A stretch of DNA of 36,782 bases from Pirellulales bacterium (GTDB lineage: Bacteria > Planctomycetota > Planctomycetia > Pirellulales > Lacipirellulaceae): NCBI GenBank assembly GCA_028279215.1, contig JANQOF010000012.1:1-36782 (forward strand), written 5' to 3'. Both the position numbers and the translations under genes were made by a program. The stretch's first letter is position 1; every line of letters starts with the position of its first letter. This document shows, piece by piece, positions 24,456 to 32,990 of this stretch. The notes under the pieces were generated by a model. That model had not been told where the DNA came from, did no database searches, and saw only the letters and a program-made list of their open reading frames with translations.

Positions 24456-25478
24456 CTACTTGGGCCGCTCGAGTCCCGGAAATACATCTAGGTCGAGCGA
24501 TTCGAACTTCCCCGCTCGGAAACGTTCGATCGCGATGGCGCCCATCACCGCATTGTCGGTACACAGATTCATGGGCGGGATGTGGAGCTCATGGGCGTGT
24601 TGGGCCGACGATTGCTCGAGCCGTTCTCGTAGCCGACGATTCGCGGCTACCCCGCCGCCGACGCAGAGCGTACGGTAACCGGTTTGCTCGAGGGCCAGCT
24701 CGGCCTTAACCACCAGGCAGTCGACGACAGCCTCCTGAAACGCCGCAGCCACGTCGTTGACCGTTTGCTCGTCTAGACTTGCTTGGGCGTCGAGTTTGCC
24801 CGTACCGTGCACTTGGTACCGAACGGCCGTCTTGAGGCCGCTGAAGCTGAAGTCGAGCCGCGAGCGGTCGTCGATCAGCGGACGTGGAAAGCGGAATCTG
24901 GCTGGGTCGCCGTTTGCGGCGGCGTTGCCGATTGCCGGTCCGCCAGGATACGGAAGGCCCAGCAAACTGGCCACTTTGTCGAAGGCTTCGCCGGCAGCAT
25001 CGTCGATTGTACCTCCTATCAAAGTGAAATCGGTAGGTCCGTCGCAGCGATACAGGTTGGAGTGTCCGCCGCTAACGATCAAACCGATGCACGGAAATAC
25101 ATTCTTTCCGTGTGCCAGTCGACACGCATAAACGTGTGCCTGCAGGTGATTCACCGCCAACAGCGGTACGTCGAGCGCCAGGCAGAGGGCCTTCGCGGCT
25201 GTTAGCCCAACCAGCAGCGAACCGGCCAGACCTGGGGTGTTTGCCACTGCCACCGCATCGACGTCGAGTAGTCTTAGATTTGCATTTCGAATCGCCTGGT
25301 CGATAACCGGCAGGATTCTCTCGACATGGGTCCGCGAAGCGATTTCTGGCACGACGCCACCAAACCGCTCGTGCAGATTATCCTGGGAAGCAACCACTGA
25401 CGACAACACTTCCAACTCGTCGGTTACGATGGCGGCAGCGGTCTCGTCGCAAGTTGTCTCGAGTGTTAGCAGGTGCAT
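24456..25478 (-). CDS. tsaD: tRNA N6-threonylcarbamoyladenosine transferase TsaD
   Basis: This 340-residue protein transfers the threonylcarbamoyl group to A37 of ANN-decoding tRNAs, working with TsaB and TsaE and using the product of TsaC. It shows the ASKHA-fold motifs of the family: LTLETTCDETAAAIV at the N-terminus, the metal-binding VNHLQAH (two His four residues apart), GLIVSGGHSNLYR, AFDKVASLLGLPYPGGP, LCVGGGVAANRRLRERL and PPMNLCTDNAVMGAIA with the C-terminal metal-binding Asp. Length is typical. It is the last gene of a long same-strand run, 72 bp after the alpha/beta hydrolase. tsaB, tsaE and tsaC are not in the window. Confidence 0.96.
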   Translation of the reverse strand: MHLLTLETTCDETAAAIVTDELEVLSSVVASQDNLHERFGGVVPEIASRTHVERILPVIDQAIRNANLRLLDVDAVAVANTPGLAGSLLVGLTAAKALCLALDVPLLAVNHLQAHVYACRLAHGKNVFPCIGLIVSGGHSNLYRCDGPTDFTLIGGTIDDAAGEAFDKVASLLGLPYPGGPAIGNAAANGDPARFRFPRPLIDDRSRLDFSFSGLKTAVRYQVHGTGKLDAQASLDEQTVNDVAAAFQEAVVDCLVVKAELALEQTGYRTLCVGGGVAANRRLRERLEQSSAQHAHELHIPPMNLCTDNAVMGAIAIERFRAGKFESLDLDVFPGLERPK

Positions 25479-25550
25479 ACGGAATAGATCGAAGGTCGGA
25501 AGATCGAAGCTTGAGTGGTTGCAATCATCGTACCAACCTGATTACGCTGT

Positions 25551-26405
25551 TCACACCTTCCTCCGTCGTACCACGCGGGCGATCCAATCGGCCAGGTCGG
25601 CGTAGAACGGCTCTGGATCGGGTTCAAATTCAAGCGTGTGGGCCGCCGTGCGGTACTCGAGAGCCGTCTTGTCGTCCGATGCAAGCGTCGACAGGAAATG
25701 CTTGGTGCGGGCATTGCGGATCATTCGGTCGCGCCCCGCGGTTACCAGGAGCACTGGCGTGTGGATGTACCGGCCTGCGTTCCGAGCATAGCGGGTGAGT
25801 TTGTGATCCTCGCGGGCAAATCTCAACGTGATTTCGCGAAGCGTGAGTGGATCGTCACCGACATACTTCTGCCACTTAGGTGAATCGGTGAAGAGCGCTG
25901 GGTCTTGCAGGGGAATCGTTACTCGTCGTTCGTTGATCCCAAGGGTGCCACTGGCTACCATCGCGGCTTTCTTGGCCGGGCCAGGCTGCTGGTGCGCGAA
26001 GAGCCCGGGGCACAGCATGCCGAAGCCAGCCAAGAGATCGGGCCGGTCTCGCGCGATCGCTGGCGCAAGCTTGCCACCCCAACTGATGCCAAGCAGCACG
26101 ACCGGCCCGCGCTGACGCTGACTCTCACAAACACCTACGACGTCGTCAAGCCATGAGCGCCAGTTGTCGACGTCGCCGCGGTGCGACGTATTGAGTCCCG
26201 AACCGCGGCGATCGAGCGACAGGACGTTGAAGCAACGACTTGCCAGGTAGCTGGCGCTCGAATCGTACCATCCCGAATGGCTGATGATGCCGTGCAGCAG
26301 CACCACTGTCGCGATCGGCTCGATCGACGGGTCGTAGTGCCGCATGACGAGTGGATCGCCATTGCAGCCGCGATAGGTTTCAATTCTGCCGCAGATATCG
26401 GTCAT
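25551..26405 (-). CDS. Alpha/beta hydrolase (lysophospholipase/serine aminopeptidase S33 type)
   Basis: This 284-residue cytoplasmic protein has a complete alpha/beta-hydrolase core: VVLLHGIISHSGWYD (HG oxyanion motif), LSLDRRGSGLN, the nucleophile elbow GISWGG, VLLVTAGRDRMI with the acidic residue and AAHTLEFEPD with the His. This pattern matches monoacylglycerol lipase or lysophospholipase-like enzymes; the substrate is unknown. The longest frame starts with TTG at 26414; the ATG at 26405 is preferred because the leader adds nothing conserved. It follows the enolase-superfamily gene by 46 bp and precedes tsaD by 72 bp, so it may be the last enzyme of the pathway suggested for this run. Confidence 0.85.
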   Translation of the reverse strand: MTDICGRIETYRGCNGDPLVMRHYDPSIEPIATVVLLHGIISHSGWYDSSASYLASRCFNVLSLDRRGSGLNTSHRGDVDNWRSWLDDVVGVCESQRQRGPVVLLGISWGGKLAPAIARDRPDLLAGFGMLCPGLFAHQQPGPAKKAAMVASGTLGINERRVTIPLQDPALFTDSPKWQKYVGDDPLTLREITLRFAREDHKLTRYARNAGRYIHTPVLLVTAGRDRMIRNARTKHFLSTLASDDKTALEYRTAAHTLEFEPDPEPFYADLADWIARVVRRRKV

Positions 26406-26451
26406 GGTAGGCAAGTGTAGCTTGCGACCTAGCGGGTGGAGCAGGAAATGG

Positions 26452-27636
26452 CTACTGGTCGATGGTGAATTCCAGCTTGCCGCTCAGGTTCTCCGCGGCC
26501 GCCTGTTCATCCAGCGTCGCTCCGAGCCCTGGCGACTTGAGGGCTGGGGCCCGACCACCGTAGGAAAAGGTCATGTCCGGTCGTGTTAGCGTCTTCGCTA
26601 GCAGGTGCCGGTCGTAGGAACCTTCCAAGTAGCGAATGTCCTGAACCGTACTGGCGAAGTGCCGACCGGCCGCTGAGAGAATGCCGGTTTCACCTGGGTG
26701 GCAGCCAAGTTGATAGGCAATCCCATGTTCGGCAGCGAACGTCGCCATGCGGAGCGAGTTGAGTAGTCCGCCGCATTTGGAGATGCGAATATTGAACAAG
26801 TCGCATGCATCCAGACGGATTGCCTCCTGGGCGTCGGACAGACTCGTCAGGGATTCGTCGAGCATCACGGGCGTTTCGATTTGAGCGCGAAGCTCCTCAA
26901 GTGCGGCTAGATCAGCGTGCGGAAGCGGCTGCTCGACACAACTGATTCCAGACTCAGCGAGTTGTTGTATGTTCGACACCATGTTCTCCGGTCGCCAAGC
27001 TTCGTTGGCGTCGATGCGCAAGTCGACGCGGGGACCAATCCACTTTCGAATCATCGCCACTCGCTGCGTGTCGGCGGAATTGTCGGCACCAACTTTTACT
27101 TTGCACTGTCGGAATCCATATACTCGCATCTTTAGGGCCGATCGCCACAGCTTGCGGCCAGACTCCGTGTCGATCGTCGTACTGTAACGAACCTCATGAC
27201 GATGGTTGAGAATCTCAGCCGCCGGCGCGAAGTGTTCAATCGCGGCGCTCAGTGGTTCTTCAAACAGCTTCCCGTACGCATCTAGCACGCTGAGCTCTAC
27301 AGCTGCCCGCAGAGCATTGCCGTGGCAACCGCGCCGGTCGTCGACGACCTCCGCCGGCGCGAATCGATCGCACAGCCAAAACACGCCCTGCCAATCGACC
27401 ACGTCGCCCGAAAGTTGTTCGCCCACGTTCGTAGCCACGAGTTGATCGAGCGCTCCCTGCGGAGTTTCGCCGGTAACGTACTCACGCGGCACGCCCTCGC
27501 CCCAACCGGTGGTGCCATTCGCAAGTTCGGTTTGCACAACGATGTTCTCGCTGTGATCTCTAACTGCCGAGGCATGCCTGAACGCTCGCCGAAGCGGCAC
27601 CCGCAGGATAGACGCCGTGAGCTTGCGAATTTGCAT
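26452..27636 (-). CDS. Enolase-superfamily enzyme, MLE/dipeptide-epimerase type
   Basis: This 394-residue enzyme belongs to the muconate-lactonizing subgroup of the enolase superfamily, which includes dipeptide epimerases, o-succinylbenzoate synthases and cycloisomerases. The catalytic set is visible: the KxK motif in CKVKVGAD, metal ligands Asp in DLRIDANEAW, Glu in CVEQPLPH and Asp in VMLDESLTS, and the second catalytic Lys in FNIRISKCGG. The capping domain is at the N-terminus (MQIRKLTASILRVPLRRAF). A longer frame starts with TTG at 27687 and would overlap the upstream gene; the ATG at 27636 gives the normal N-terminus and a 25-bp gap. Substrate specificity cannot be read from these motifs. 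Confidence 0.88.
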   Translation of the reverse strand: MQIRKLTASILRVPLRRAFRHASAVRDHSENIVVQTELANGTTGWGEGVPREYVTGETPQGALDQLVATNVGEQLSGDVVDWQGVFWLCDRFAPAEVVDDRRGCHGNALRAAVELSVLDAYGKLFEEPLSAAIEHFAPAAEILNHRHEVRYSTTIDTESGRKLWRSALKMRVYGFRQCKVKVGADNSADTQRVAMIRKWIGPRVDLRIDANEAWRPENMVSNIQQLAESGISCVEQPLPHADLAALEELRAQIETPVMLDESLTSLSDAQEAIRLDACDLFNIRISKCGGLLNSLRMATFAAEHGIAYQLGCHPGETGILSAAGRHFASTVQDIRYLEGSYDRHLLAKTLTRPDMTFSYGGRAPALKSPGLGATLDEQAAAENLSGKLEFTIDQ

Positions 27637-27661
27637 AGCGAAATGAATCGTGCCAAGCCGA

Positions 27662-28705
27662 TTAGTTGGCGCTCGACTCGGCGGCAACCGAATCGGGCGA
27701 GGTCGGCGAGGGCTGCTTGCCTGTTAAGTCGTCGAGCGTCGCCCGGATGCCTTCACGAAAATCGACCTGCGGCTTGTAGCCGAGCACACGCTTCGCTTTG
27801 GCGATAGAGTAGTCGAGATTGAGCGTCATGAACTTGATTCGCGCTCCGGTGAGCAGTGGGGCTTCCGTAGCCCCCCGGGCTTTGGCGATTCGCTCGATGG
27901 GACCAACCAGCAGGCGAGCCAACCACTCGGGTACGTGTTTCGGGTGCGGCTTGTCCATGTAGTCGGCGATGGTGTTGATGTACTCCACCCGTGTGACAAG
28001 ACGTTCGTCGCGAATGTTGAAGGTCTCGCCAATCGCCGCCTCGTTTTCGATGGCCAGCAGCACCGCATCGGCCAGATTGCCGACATAAGTGTTGTTGAGT
28101 AGTTTATCGCCCGACCCGATGAACTTCATACTGCCGTCCTCGAGCTTCTCCATCACCCGCGGAATCGAGTGCCGTTCGCCGGGCCCGTATATGAATCCCG
28201 GTCGCAGGATGACAGCTTGCAGGCCTTGCGCGTCGATGTGGTGTCGAATCAGCACCTCGGCCTCCGCTTTGGTGCGAGTATATCCGTCGAGGCCAGTAAG
28301 GTCTGGCGGCGTCGTTTCGTCGGTGCCGTAGTGGTGCTGAGCGGGGTACACGCCCAGCGAACTGATCTGAATCCACCGGTCGAGCTTCCCGGTCTGCATG
28401 GCCGCCGTTAACAGGTGCTCGAGCGCTACCACGTTGATCGCGCGGTACTGCTCAGCCGGGCCCCAGTCGCCAATGTGGGCAGCCGAGTGCACGACGACTT
28501 CCGCGTCGCGTACCACGTCTGACAGAGTGGCTACGCTGGCCAGATCGCCTTCAACAAACTCGACTTTCAAACCTTCTAGCGGCCCGCGTTTGGAGTGTGG
28601 GCGTACCATCGCTTGGACGCGGTAGCCAGCCTCGCACAACTTGCGGACCACGGAGGTGCCAACTAAGCCCGTGGCACCGGTGACTAGAACAGTTCGACTA
28701 GGCAC
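27662..28705 (-). CDS. NAD-dependent epimerase/dehydratase (3-beta-HSD-like extended SDR)
   Basis: This 347-residue protein is an extended short-chain dehydrogenase/reductase. The nucleotide-binding glycine motif VTGATGLVG is at residues 8-16 and the active-site Tyr-x3-Lys pair is in DGYTRTKAEAE. VVHSAAHIGDW, QISSLGVYP, VILRPGFIYGPGER and FNIRDE are typical of 3-beta-hydroxysteroid dehydrogenase-like or NDP-sugar epimerase-like members. The start is GTG at 28705, supported by AAGGAA 7-8 nt upstream and the closeness of the Rossmann motif. It lies 66 bp after the GH3 gene and 25 bp before the enolase-superfamily gene. The reaction could be oxidation or reduction of a beta-hydroxy/keto acyl or sugar compound. 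Confidence 0.88.
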   Translation of the reverse strand: MPSRTVLVTGATGLVGTSVVRKLCEAGYRVQAMVRPHSKRGPLEGLKVEFVEGDLASVATLSDVVRDAEVVVHSAAHIGDWGPAEQYRAINVVALEHLLTAAMQTGKLDRWIQISSLGVYPAQHHYGTDETTPPDLTGLDGYTRTKAEAEVLIRHHIDAQGLQAVILRPGFIYGPGERHSIPRVMEKLEDGSMKFIGSGDKLLNNTYVGNLADAVLLAIENEAAIGETFNIRDERLVTRVEYINTIADYMDKPHPKHVPEWLARLLVGPIERIAKARGATEAPLLTGARIKFMTLNLDYSIAKAKRVLGYKPQVDFREGIRATLDDLTGKQPSPTSPDSVAAESSAN

Positions 28706-28771
28706 GTGTAGTTTCCTTGCGATCGATCGCCGGTGAAATAGAGCAAGGCAGAACGCTGCTGCCGCACAAGG

Positions 28772-30469
28772 TTACGAAGCGACGCGGTTCGACGCCACCT
28801 GATCGGAGGGGCGTGGCAACTGCTCGATGAACTTCACGTCGCCAACCAACAGGGGCTGCTTGAACTCTTCAAAGTTTCCCCGTTCTCGACTTCGATTAGC
28901 CCGCAGCGCCGCCCACGTGCCTTCCGGGATTTCGTGAATGGCCAAAGGCTCGAGCCGACCGCTACGGCACTTGTCGGCGTACTCCTCGTTCACTTCTCCG
29001 AGATTCTGCTGCACAAGCTCCGCCAATTGCTGGGCGTAACTCAAATGGGCGCCTGGCTCGAGCAGTAGCTCGTATCGAGGCTTCATCCCCATCGTCGGGG
29101 CCAGAGTAAAGGTGCACGGCTCCAGGTTCAGTGCTTCGAAGCTTCGTGTCACGGCCATCACCACTTGGTGCTCGCTGAGCTTTTCGCCTGTGACGCTCGA
29201 AAAATGGCGACCTTTGTTCAGGAATCGCAGCACCGGCACTTCGTCCACGAAGCCGGTGCATCGCACTCTGTCGTGAATATCGTACCGATACAGTCCGGCC
29301 GAAGTAGTTAACAGGATGAAGTACTCCTCGCCCGGCTCAAGCTCGTGCGCCTCGAGTACGGTCGGATCGGGGCTTCCTTGCTCTTCGGAAGGAATGAACT
29401 CGAAGAAATGATGGGCAAAATCGAGCATTCCGTCAGGCGTTCCATCGGCCATGGGTATGGTCATGCGGCCTTCGCTGGCGGACATGCCGTGGTCGCGAGT
29501 TACCACATCGCCGTAGTACTGTTCGAGTTGCGGAAGGTAGATTCCTACCGAGCCCCCGGTCCACACGGCCACCATTTTCAAATGCGGCCAGCAGTCCTTG
29601 GGTCGAAGCTCGCCAGTTGAAGCGACAAGTGCTTCCAGTTCTTGAGCTCGCTTGCGATTCGGGCGCAGACGCGACTTCAGGGCGCGGCGGACGTCGGCCG
29701 GAACATTGTAGTCGTTGCTAATCCCTCCGTCATGGATATCGCGAATCAGCGACTCGGAGTCGGACGTGGCGCGGCGGGCGAACTCGACCAGCGTGCTGGG
29801 GTTGGCGGTGATCAGCATGCCGACGTTATCGCTCGCCAGGCTGAGGCGTAGGGAAGCATAGTGCTTGGCTGTGAAATCGCGAATCTTGATCACATGGGCG
29901 GGAAGTGCGAAAACCCGCTTCATGTAGAAGGGGCGCGACGTGGCCGCCAATCCGCTAATGTTGCCGCAAGGTGCGCCGCTGGGAGTCGATTCCAGCTGCC
30001 AATCGCTTGATAGTTGAAGTGTCTGCCGCTGCAACAAGTCGGGGTGATCGCGGTAGACACCCGTTCCCCAAAGTTGCCAACTTCGCCGATACTCCTGATA
30101 AAACAGATCGGTCACCGGCAATCGCTTTGGCTTGGCAGTGGTGCCGGATGTCATAGCAAACATCAGCACCCGAGTCTTGGGCGCGAACATTGCTTCGGTG
30201 TCACCTTGCATCACCCGCTCGACGAACGGGGCGTAATCCTCGTAGGTGGTGATCGGCACCTGCTGACGAAAAGTCGCGACGTCGGAGATGCGGTCAAATC
30301 CATAACGGCGGCCGAAGTCGCTCGCCGCTGTCCGTCCAATCTTGTCGAGCAACACACGCCGCTGCGTTGCGCGGCCGTCTTTGGCGCCCGCGACATAGCG
30401 ATCGAGTTGCATGCACTTATATCGAAGAATTGCCGCCCGTATGGGAGCTTGCATTGCCAAAAGGCTCAT
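28772..30469 (-). CDS. GH3-family acyl-adenylating enzyme
   Basis: This 565-residue protein matches the GH3 (auxin-responsive promoter) family. Plant members adenylate carboxylic acids such as jasmonate or indole-acetate and transfer the acyl group to an amino acid. Features are the phosphate-binding loop VLMFAMTSGTTAKPKRLPVT, VAVWTGGSVGIYLPQLEQYY, the second ATP motif GMSASEGRM, FILLTTSAGLYRYDIHDRVR, and the hinge and C-terminal domain opening GRHFSSVTGEKLSEHQVV. Length is normal for the family. Bacterial GH3 proteins have few known substrates. It lies 40 bp after the PanE-like gene in the proposed operon, beside a fatty acid desaturase, so an acyl substrate is plausible but inferred. Confidence 0.9.
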   Translation of the reverse strand: MSLLAMQAPIRAAILRYKCMQLDRYVAGAKDGRATQRRVLLDKIGRTAASDFGRRYGFDRISDVATFRQQVPITTYEDYAPFVERVMQGDTEAMFAPKTRVLMFAMTSGTTAKPKRLPVTDLFYQEYRRSWQLWGTGVYRDHPDLLQRQTLQLSSDWQLESTPSGAPCGNISGLAATSRPFYMKRVFALPAHVIKIRDFTAKHYASLRLSLASDNVGMLITANPSTLVEFARRATSDSESLIRDIHDGGISNDYNVPADVRRALKSRLRPNRKRAQELEALVASTGELRPKDCWPHLKMVAVWTGGSVGIYLPQLEQYYGDVVTRDHGMSASEGRMTIPMADGTPDGMLDFAHHFFEFIPSEEQGSPDPTVLEAHELEPGEEYFILLTTSAGLYRYDIHDRVRCTGFVDEVPVLRFLNKGRHFSSVTGEKLSEHQVVMAVTRSFEALNLEPCTFTLAPTMGMKPRYELLLEPGAHLSYAQQLAELVQQNLGEVNEEYADKCRSGRLEPLAIHEIPEGTWAALRANRSRERGNFEEFKQPLLVGDVKFIEQLPRPSDQVASNRVAS

Positions 30470-30509
30470 GGTCGAAGGTGGCCGACGTCATCGCCACGGG
30501 GCTTGGGTT

Positions 30510-31565
30510 CTATCTAGCTGTTAACTTCGTGATCCGATCGATGACGTCCTGTCGACTAAAGAACGTGCCCGCAGGCCGCTCTTCCAACTCGTGCGTCATT
30601 TGGACGATTTCCGCGTTAATCGCAGCTTTAGCACCAACCGATTCGGCCAATTTCACAATTTGGCCATTGATGTGGTCGACCTCGGTTGGCTTTCCTCTCT
30701 CTAAGTCCTGATAGAGCGAGAAGACAATCGGAGACCGCTCGAATTTTCCCCGAATGGCCAATCGCACCATCTTGCCTAGTATCGGCAGGTTTAGTACCTG
30801 CATCAAGTTCTCAATGCGAGAAAGGTCTGATCTTCCCGGAATCTTCGCGATTTCGACTCCAGTCGACCTGAAAATCCTTCTACACTCATCCACAATCGCG
30901 CGGCCCACTCCATTCCGCCAAGGCCCGTAGCCGAGCGCTTCGGTGATGAAGTTCGACGCCGAAATGCAGGAGGCGTATCCCAAAGCATTGATCGTGAGCT
31001 TGTTGTAGCGAACACCAAGAATGTTGCGGTGAGGGGCGAAGTCGAGCCCTGGCTCCTTGATGCGGTTAAGCAGCTCGGCGACTTGCTCTGCCGTTGCGAG
31101 ACTGTCGTAGCCAATCGGTGGGCCGAACAAGGTGCAACCATCGAGCTGCATGCTTACCCGCCCAGGCTCAATGGTCGCCATGTTGGTGCCCGTCATTCCC
31201 ATCACAAGCCGTTCAGGCGGCACGGCCGATACGTAACGCGAGTCGTTAATGCCATTTTGAATGGAGACGACCACGGCGTCGCCAATGGCGTCAGCCGCCT
31301 GATCGAGAGCACAGGCGGTCGATTGTGACTTGACGGTCACAAACACAACGTCGGAACCCGCGATGTCTTGCGGGTCGAACGACCAAGCCAGTCGCACGCG
31401 GCGCGTGCCCCACGGGCCCAAGATTTCGACCTCGCCCGATTGAGAGATGGCTTCGCCGTGCGCGCCGCGGACCACGACTAACACGTCCAACTCAGGCGCG
31501 TGGTGCTTGAGCAGCGCGGCAAACATCGAGCCAATGGCCCCGGCACCGAGAAAGCTGACTTTCAT
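30510..31565 (-). CDS. PanE/ApbA-family ketopantoate-reductase-like protein
   Basis: This 351-residue protein has the NAD(P)-binding GAGAIGSMFAALLKHH at its N-terminus, VFVTVKSQSTACALD (the strand that contacts the cofactor), VSIQNGIND, the catalytic Lys in RYNKLTINALGY and the C-terminal domain motif TEVDHINGQIVKLAE. Known PanE reduces 2-dehydropantoate to pantoate for coenzyme A, but the family includes many paralogues with other 2-keto acid substrates. At 351 residues it is longer than E. coli PanE (about 300). Its place between a desaturase and a GH3 enzyme argues for a pathway-specific role, so no symbol is given. Confidence 0.87.
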   Translation of the reverse strand: MKVSFLGAGAIGSMFAALLKHHAPELDVLVVVRGAHGEAISQSGEVEILGPWGTRRVRLAWSFDPQDIAGSDVVFVTVKSQSTACALDQAADAIGDAVVVSIQNGINDSRYVSAVPPERLVMGMTGTNMATIEPGRVSMQLDGCTLFGPPIGYDSLATAEQVAELLNRIKEPGLDFAPHRNILGVRYNKLTINALGYASCISASNFITEALGYGPWRNGVGRAIVDECRRIFRSTGVEIAKIPGRSDLSRIENLMQVLNLPILGKMVRLAIRGKFERSPIVFSLYQDLERGKPTEVDHINGQIVKLAESVGAKAAINAEIVQMTHELEERPAGTFFSRQDVIDRITKLTAR

Positions 31566-31622
31566 ATCGAGTGGTCCGCCAACTGAAGGTGTCGGCGGGG
31601 AGCTCCCTTCCCTTCAACCCAC

Positions 31623-32765
31623 TCAGGACTCGCCCGGCAACATGCCGCCAAAATGCTCCTGCGTCGTGCCGATCTCCGCAGCCGTTGAACGACGGATCTC
31701 ATCCGACTCGCTGGTTTCCGTCTTTCGCAGGTAGGTGTGCGATGGCTTCGATAGCACGTCGAGCACCGTGGGGTACCCATCGCCCATATGTCCCTTGAAC
31801 ATGAAACCATCGCAAATCACTACGTTGTCGCGATAGGGTGGATATCGCATCATCAAGTTGTGAGCTTCCCGCATCTTGTGCCAGGGAATGGTTGGGAACA
31901 TGTGGTGCAACACATGGTTCCATTCGCCGAATGGAAAGAATATCTCTTTCTCGAGCCACAATCCTTCGTACACTCGGCTGTTGGTGAAGTCGCCGTTGTC
32001 GGGAAAGTTGCCGTGGTGAGCAATCTCACGCAGGAAAAGCGAAGCGGGGTATACCGTGATCAGCGGCAACAGCCAGTAGATGAGATAGTAGGGCCACAAT
32101 TGGAAGTAGATAAGAACGCCGAACAGGCAGACGTAGTAAGTCAGTCGCATTGCCTTTAGTACGTTGGGCGACAACGGACTCTGGTCTTTGATGTTCTCTT
32201 CCTTCTTCATGAAGGTGACGTATTCGGCCCGCCCTTTCAGATAGCTAAATGCCTTGTGCGGTGAGAATTGCAGTAAAACGTACTCCCAGAAGAACCGCCA
32301 TCGAGATAGCGGAAACTCCCGTGGGTGATGCTTCAATAGCCGCAACAGGTCGGGATCGTGGTCTGGGTCGTTGACGTTTCGATGGTGCCCCCAGTGGCCG
32401 ATCCGATAGTTGCCGACCTTACCGAAAAAGGGAAACACCACAAATAGGTTGGCCGCCACGTCATTCAGCAATCGATTCTTGAACAACAGGTAGTGGCTCG
32501 ACTCGTGCACCAGAACCGCCAGGCGCGTTTGCGACCAAAACCCAATAGCGAACACGGCGACCGCGTACACCGGTAGTTGCCACCAGATCGACCAACCGGC
32601 GGATGTCATCGCGTTGGTGGACCAAACACAGGCGCCAACAATGGCGAAGTACACCGCGTACTCGCGCACGAGCACAAACCAGTTGGTATAATTGTCGGGC
32701 GCGCAGAGCTTTCGAATCTCTGCGTACATCTCCCGACGGGTTAGATCGGGGGCGGTGTTTGTCAT
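31623..32765 (-). CDS. Membrane fatty acid desaturase
   Basis: This 380-residue integral membrane protein carries the three histidine boxes of the di-iron desaturase/hydroxylase family: HESSHYLLF, HWGHHRNVNDPDHD and NHVLHHMFPTIPWH. Hydrophobic segments flank them (AVYFAIVGACVWSTNA, LPVYAVAVFAIGFW, LTYYVCLFGVLIYFQLWPY). It would introduce a double bond or hydroxyl into an acyl or carotenoid-like chain using O2. The longest frame begins with GTG at 32792, but that codon would sit next to the promoter -10 box; the ATG at 32765 has GGGAG 8 nt upstream and is chosen. It heads the proposed seven-gene minus-strand unit, divergent from the ATP-grasp gene. Confidence 0.9.
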   Translation of the reverse strand: MTNTAPDLTRREMYAEIRKLCAPDNYTNWFVLVREYAVYFAIVGACVWSTNAMTSAGWSIWWQLPVYAVAVFAIGFWSQTRLAVLVHESSHYLLFKNRLLNDVAANLFVVFPFFGKVGNYRIGHWGHHRNVNDPDHDPDLLRLLKHHPREFPLSRWRFFWEYVLLQFSPHKAFSYLKGRAEYVTFMKKEENIKDQSPLSPNVLKAMRLTYYVCLFGVLIYFQLWPYYLIYWLLPLITVYPASLFLREIAHHGNFPDNGDFTNSRVYEGLWLEKEIFFPFGEWNHVLHHMFPTIPWHKMREAHNLMMRYPPYRDNVVICDGFMFKGHMGDGYPTVLDVLSKPSHTYLRKTETSESDEIRRSTAAEIGTTQEHFGGMLPGES

Positions 32766-32798
32766 GTAATTGCTCCCAGAACCTACTACCACTTCGCT

Positions 32799-32827
32799 AA
32801 AATATATAAACTAGAGTCGCTGGGCAA
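32799..32827 (-). promoter_or_regulatory. Probable promoter of the desaturase-to-tsaD gene run
   Basis: On the minus strand TTGCCC (32822-32827) and TATTTT (32799-32804) are 17 nt apart within an AT-rich patch that contrasts with its surroundings. The transcript would start about 28 nt before the ATG at 32765. A small palindrome, TTTTCG-GT-CGAAAA (32877-32890), lies further upstream, between this gene and the divergent ATP-grasp gene. Confidence 0.55.
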
Positions 32828-32990
32828 GCGGCCAGGGCTTCAGGAAAAGCGGACTTTTGGGTAATCTTTCCCGCGATTTTCGGTCGAAAAACCACGCAAA
32901 TAGAAATGCCGAAGACCTAGTGCGGCTTACCCGATTCGAGTCGATTGGAAGCCCTTAGATCCCCATTTTTCGCTACTTCGTATCGACATC

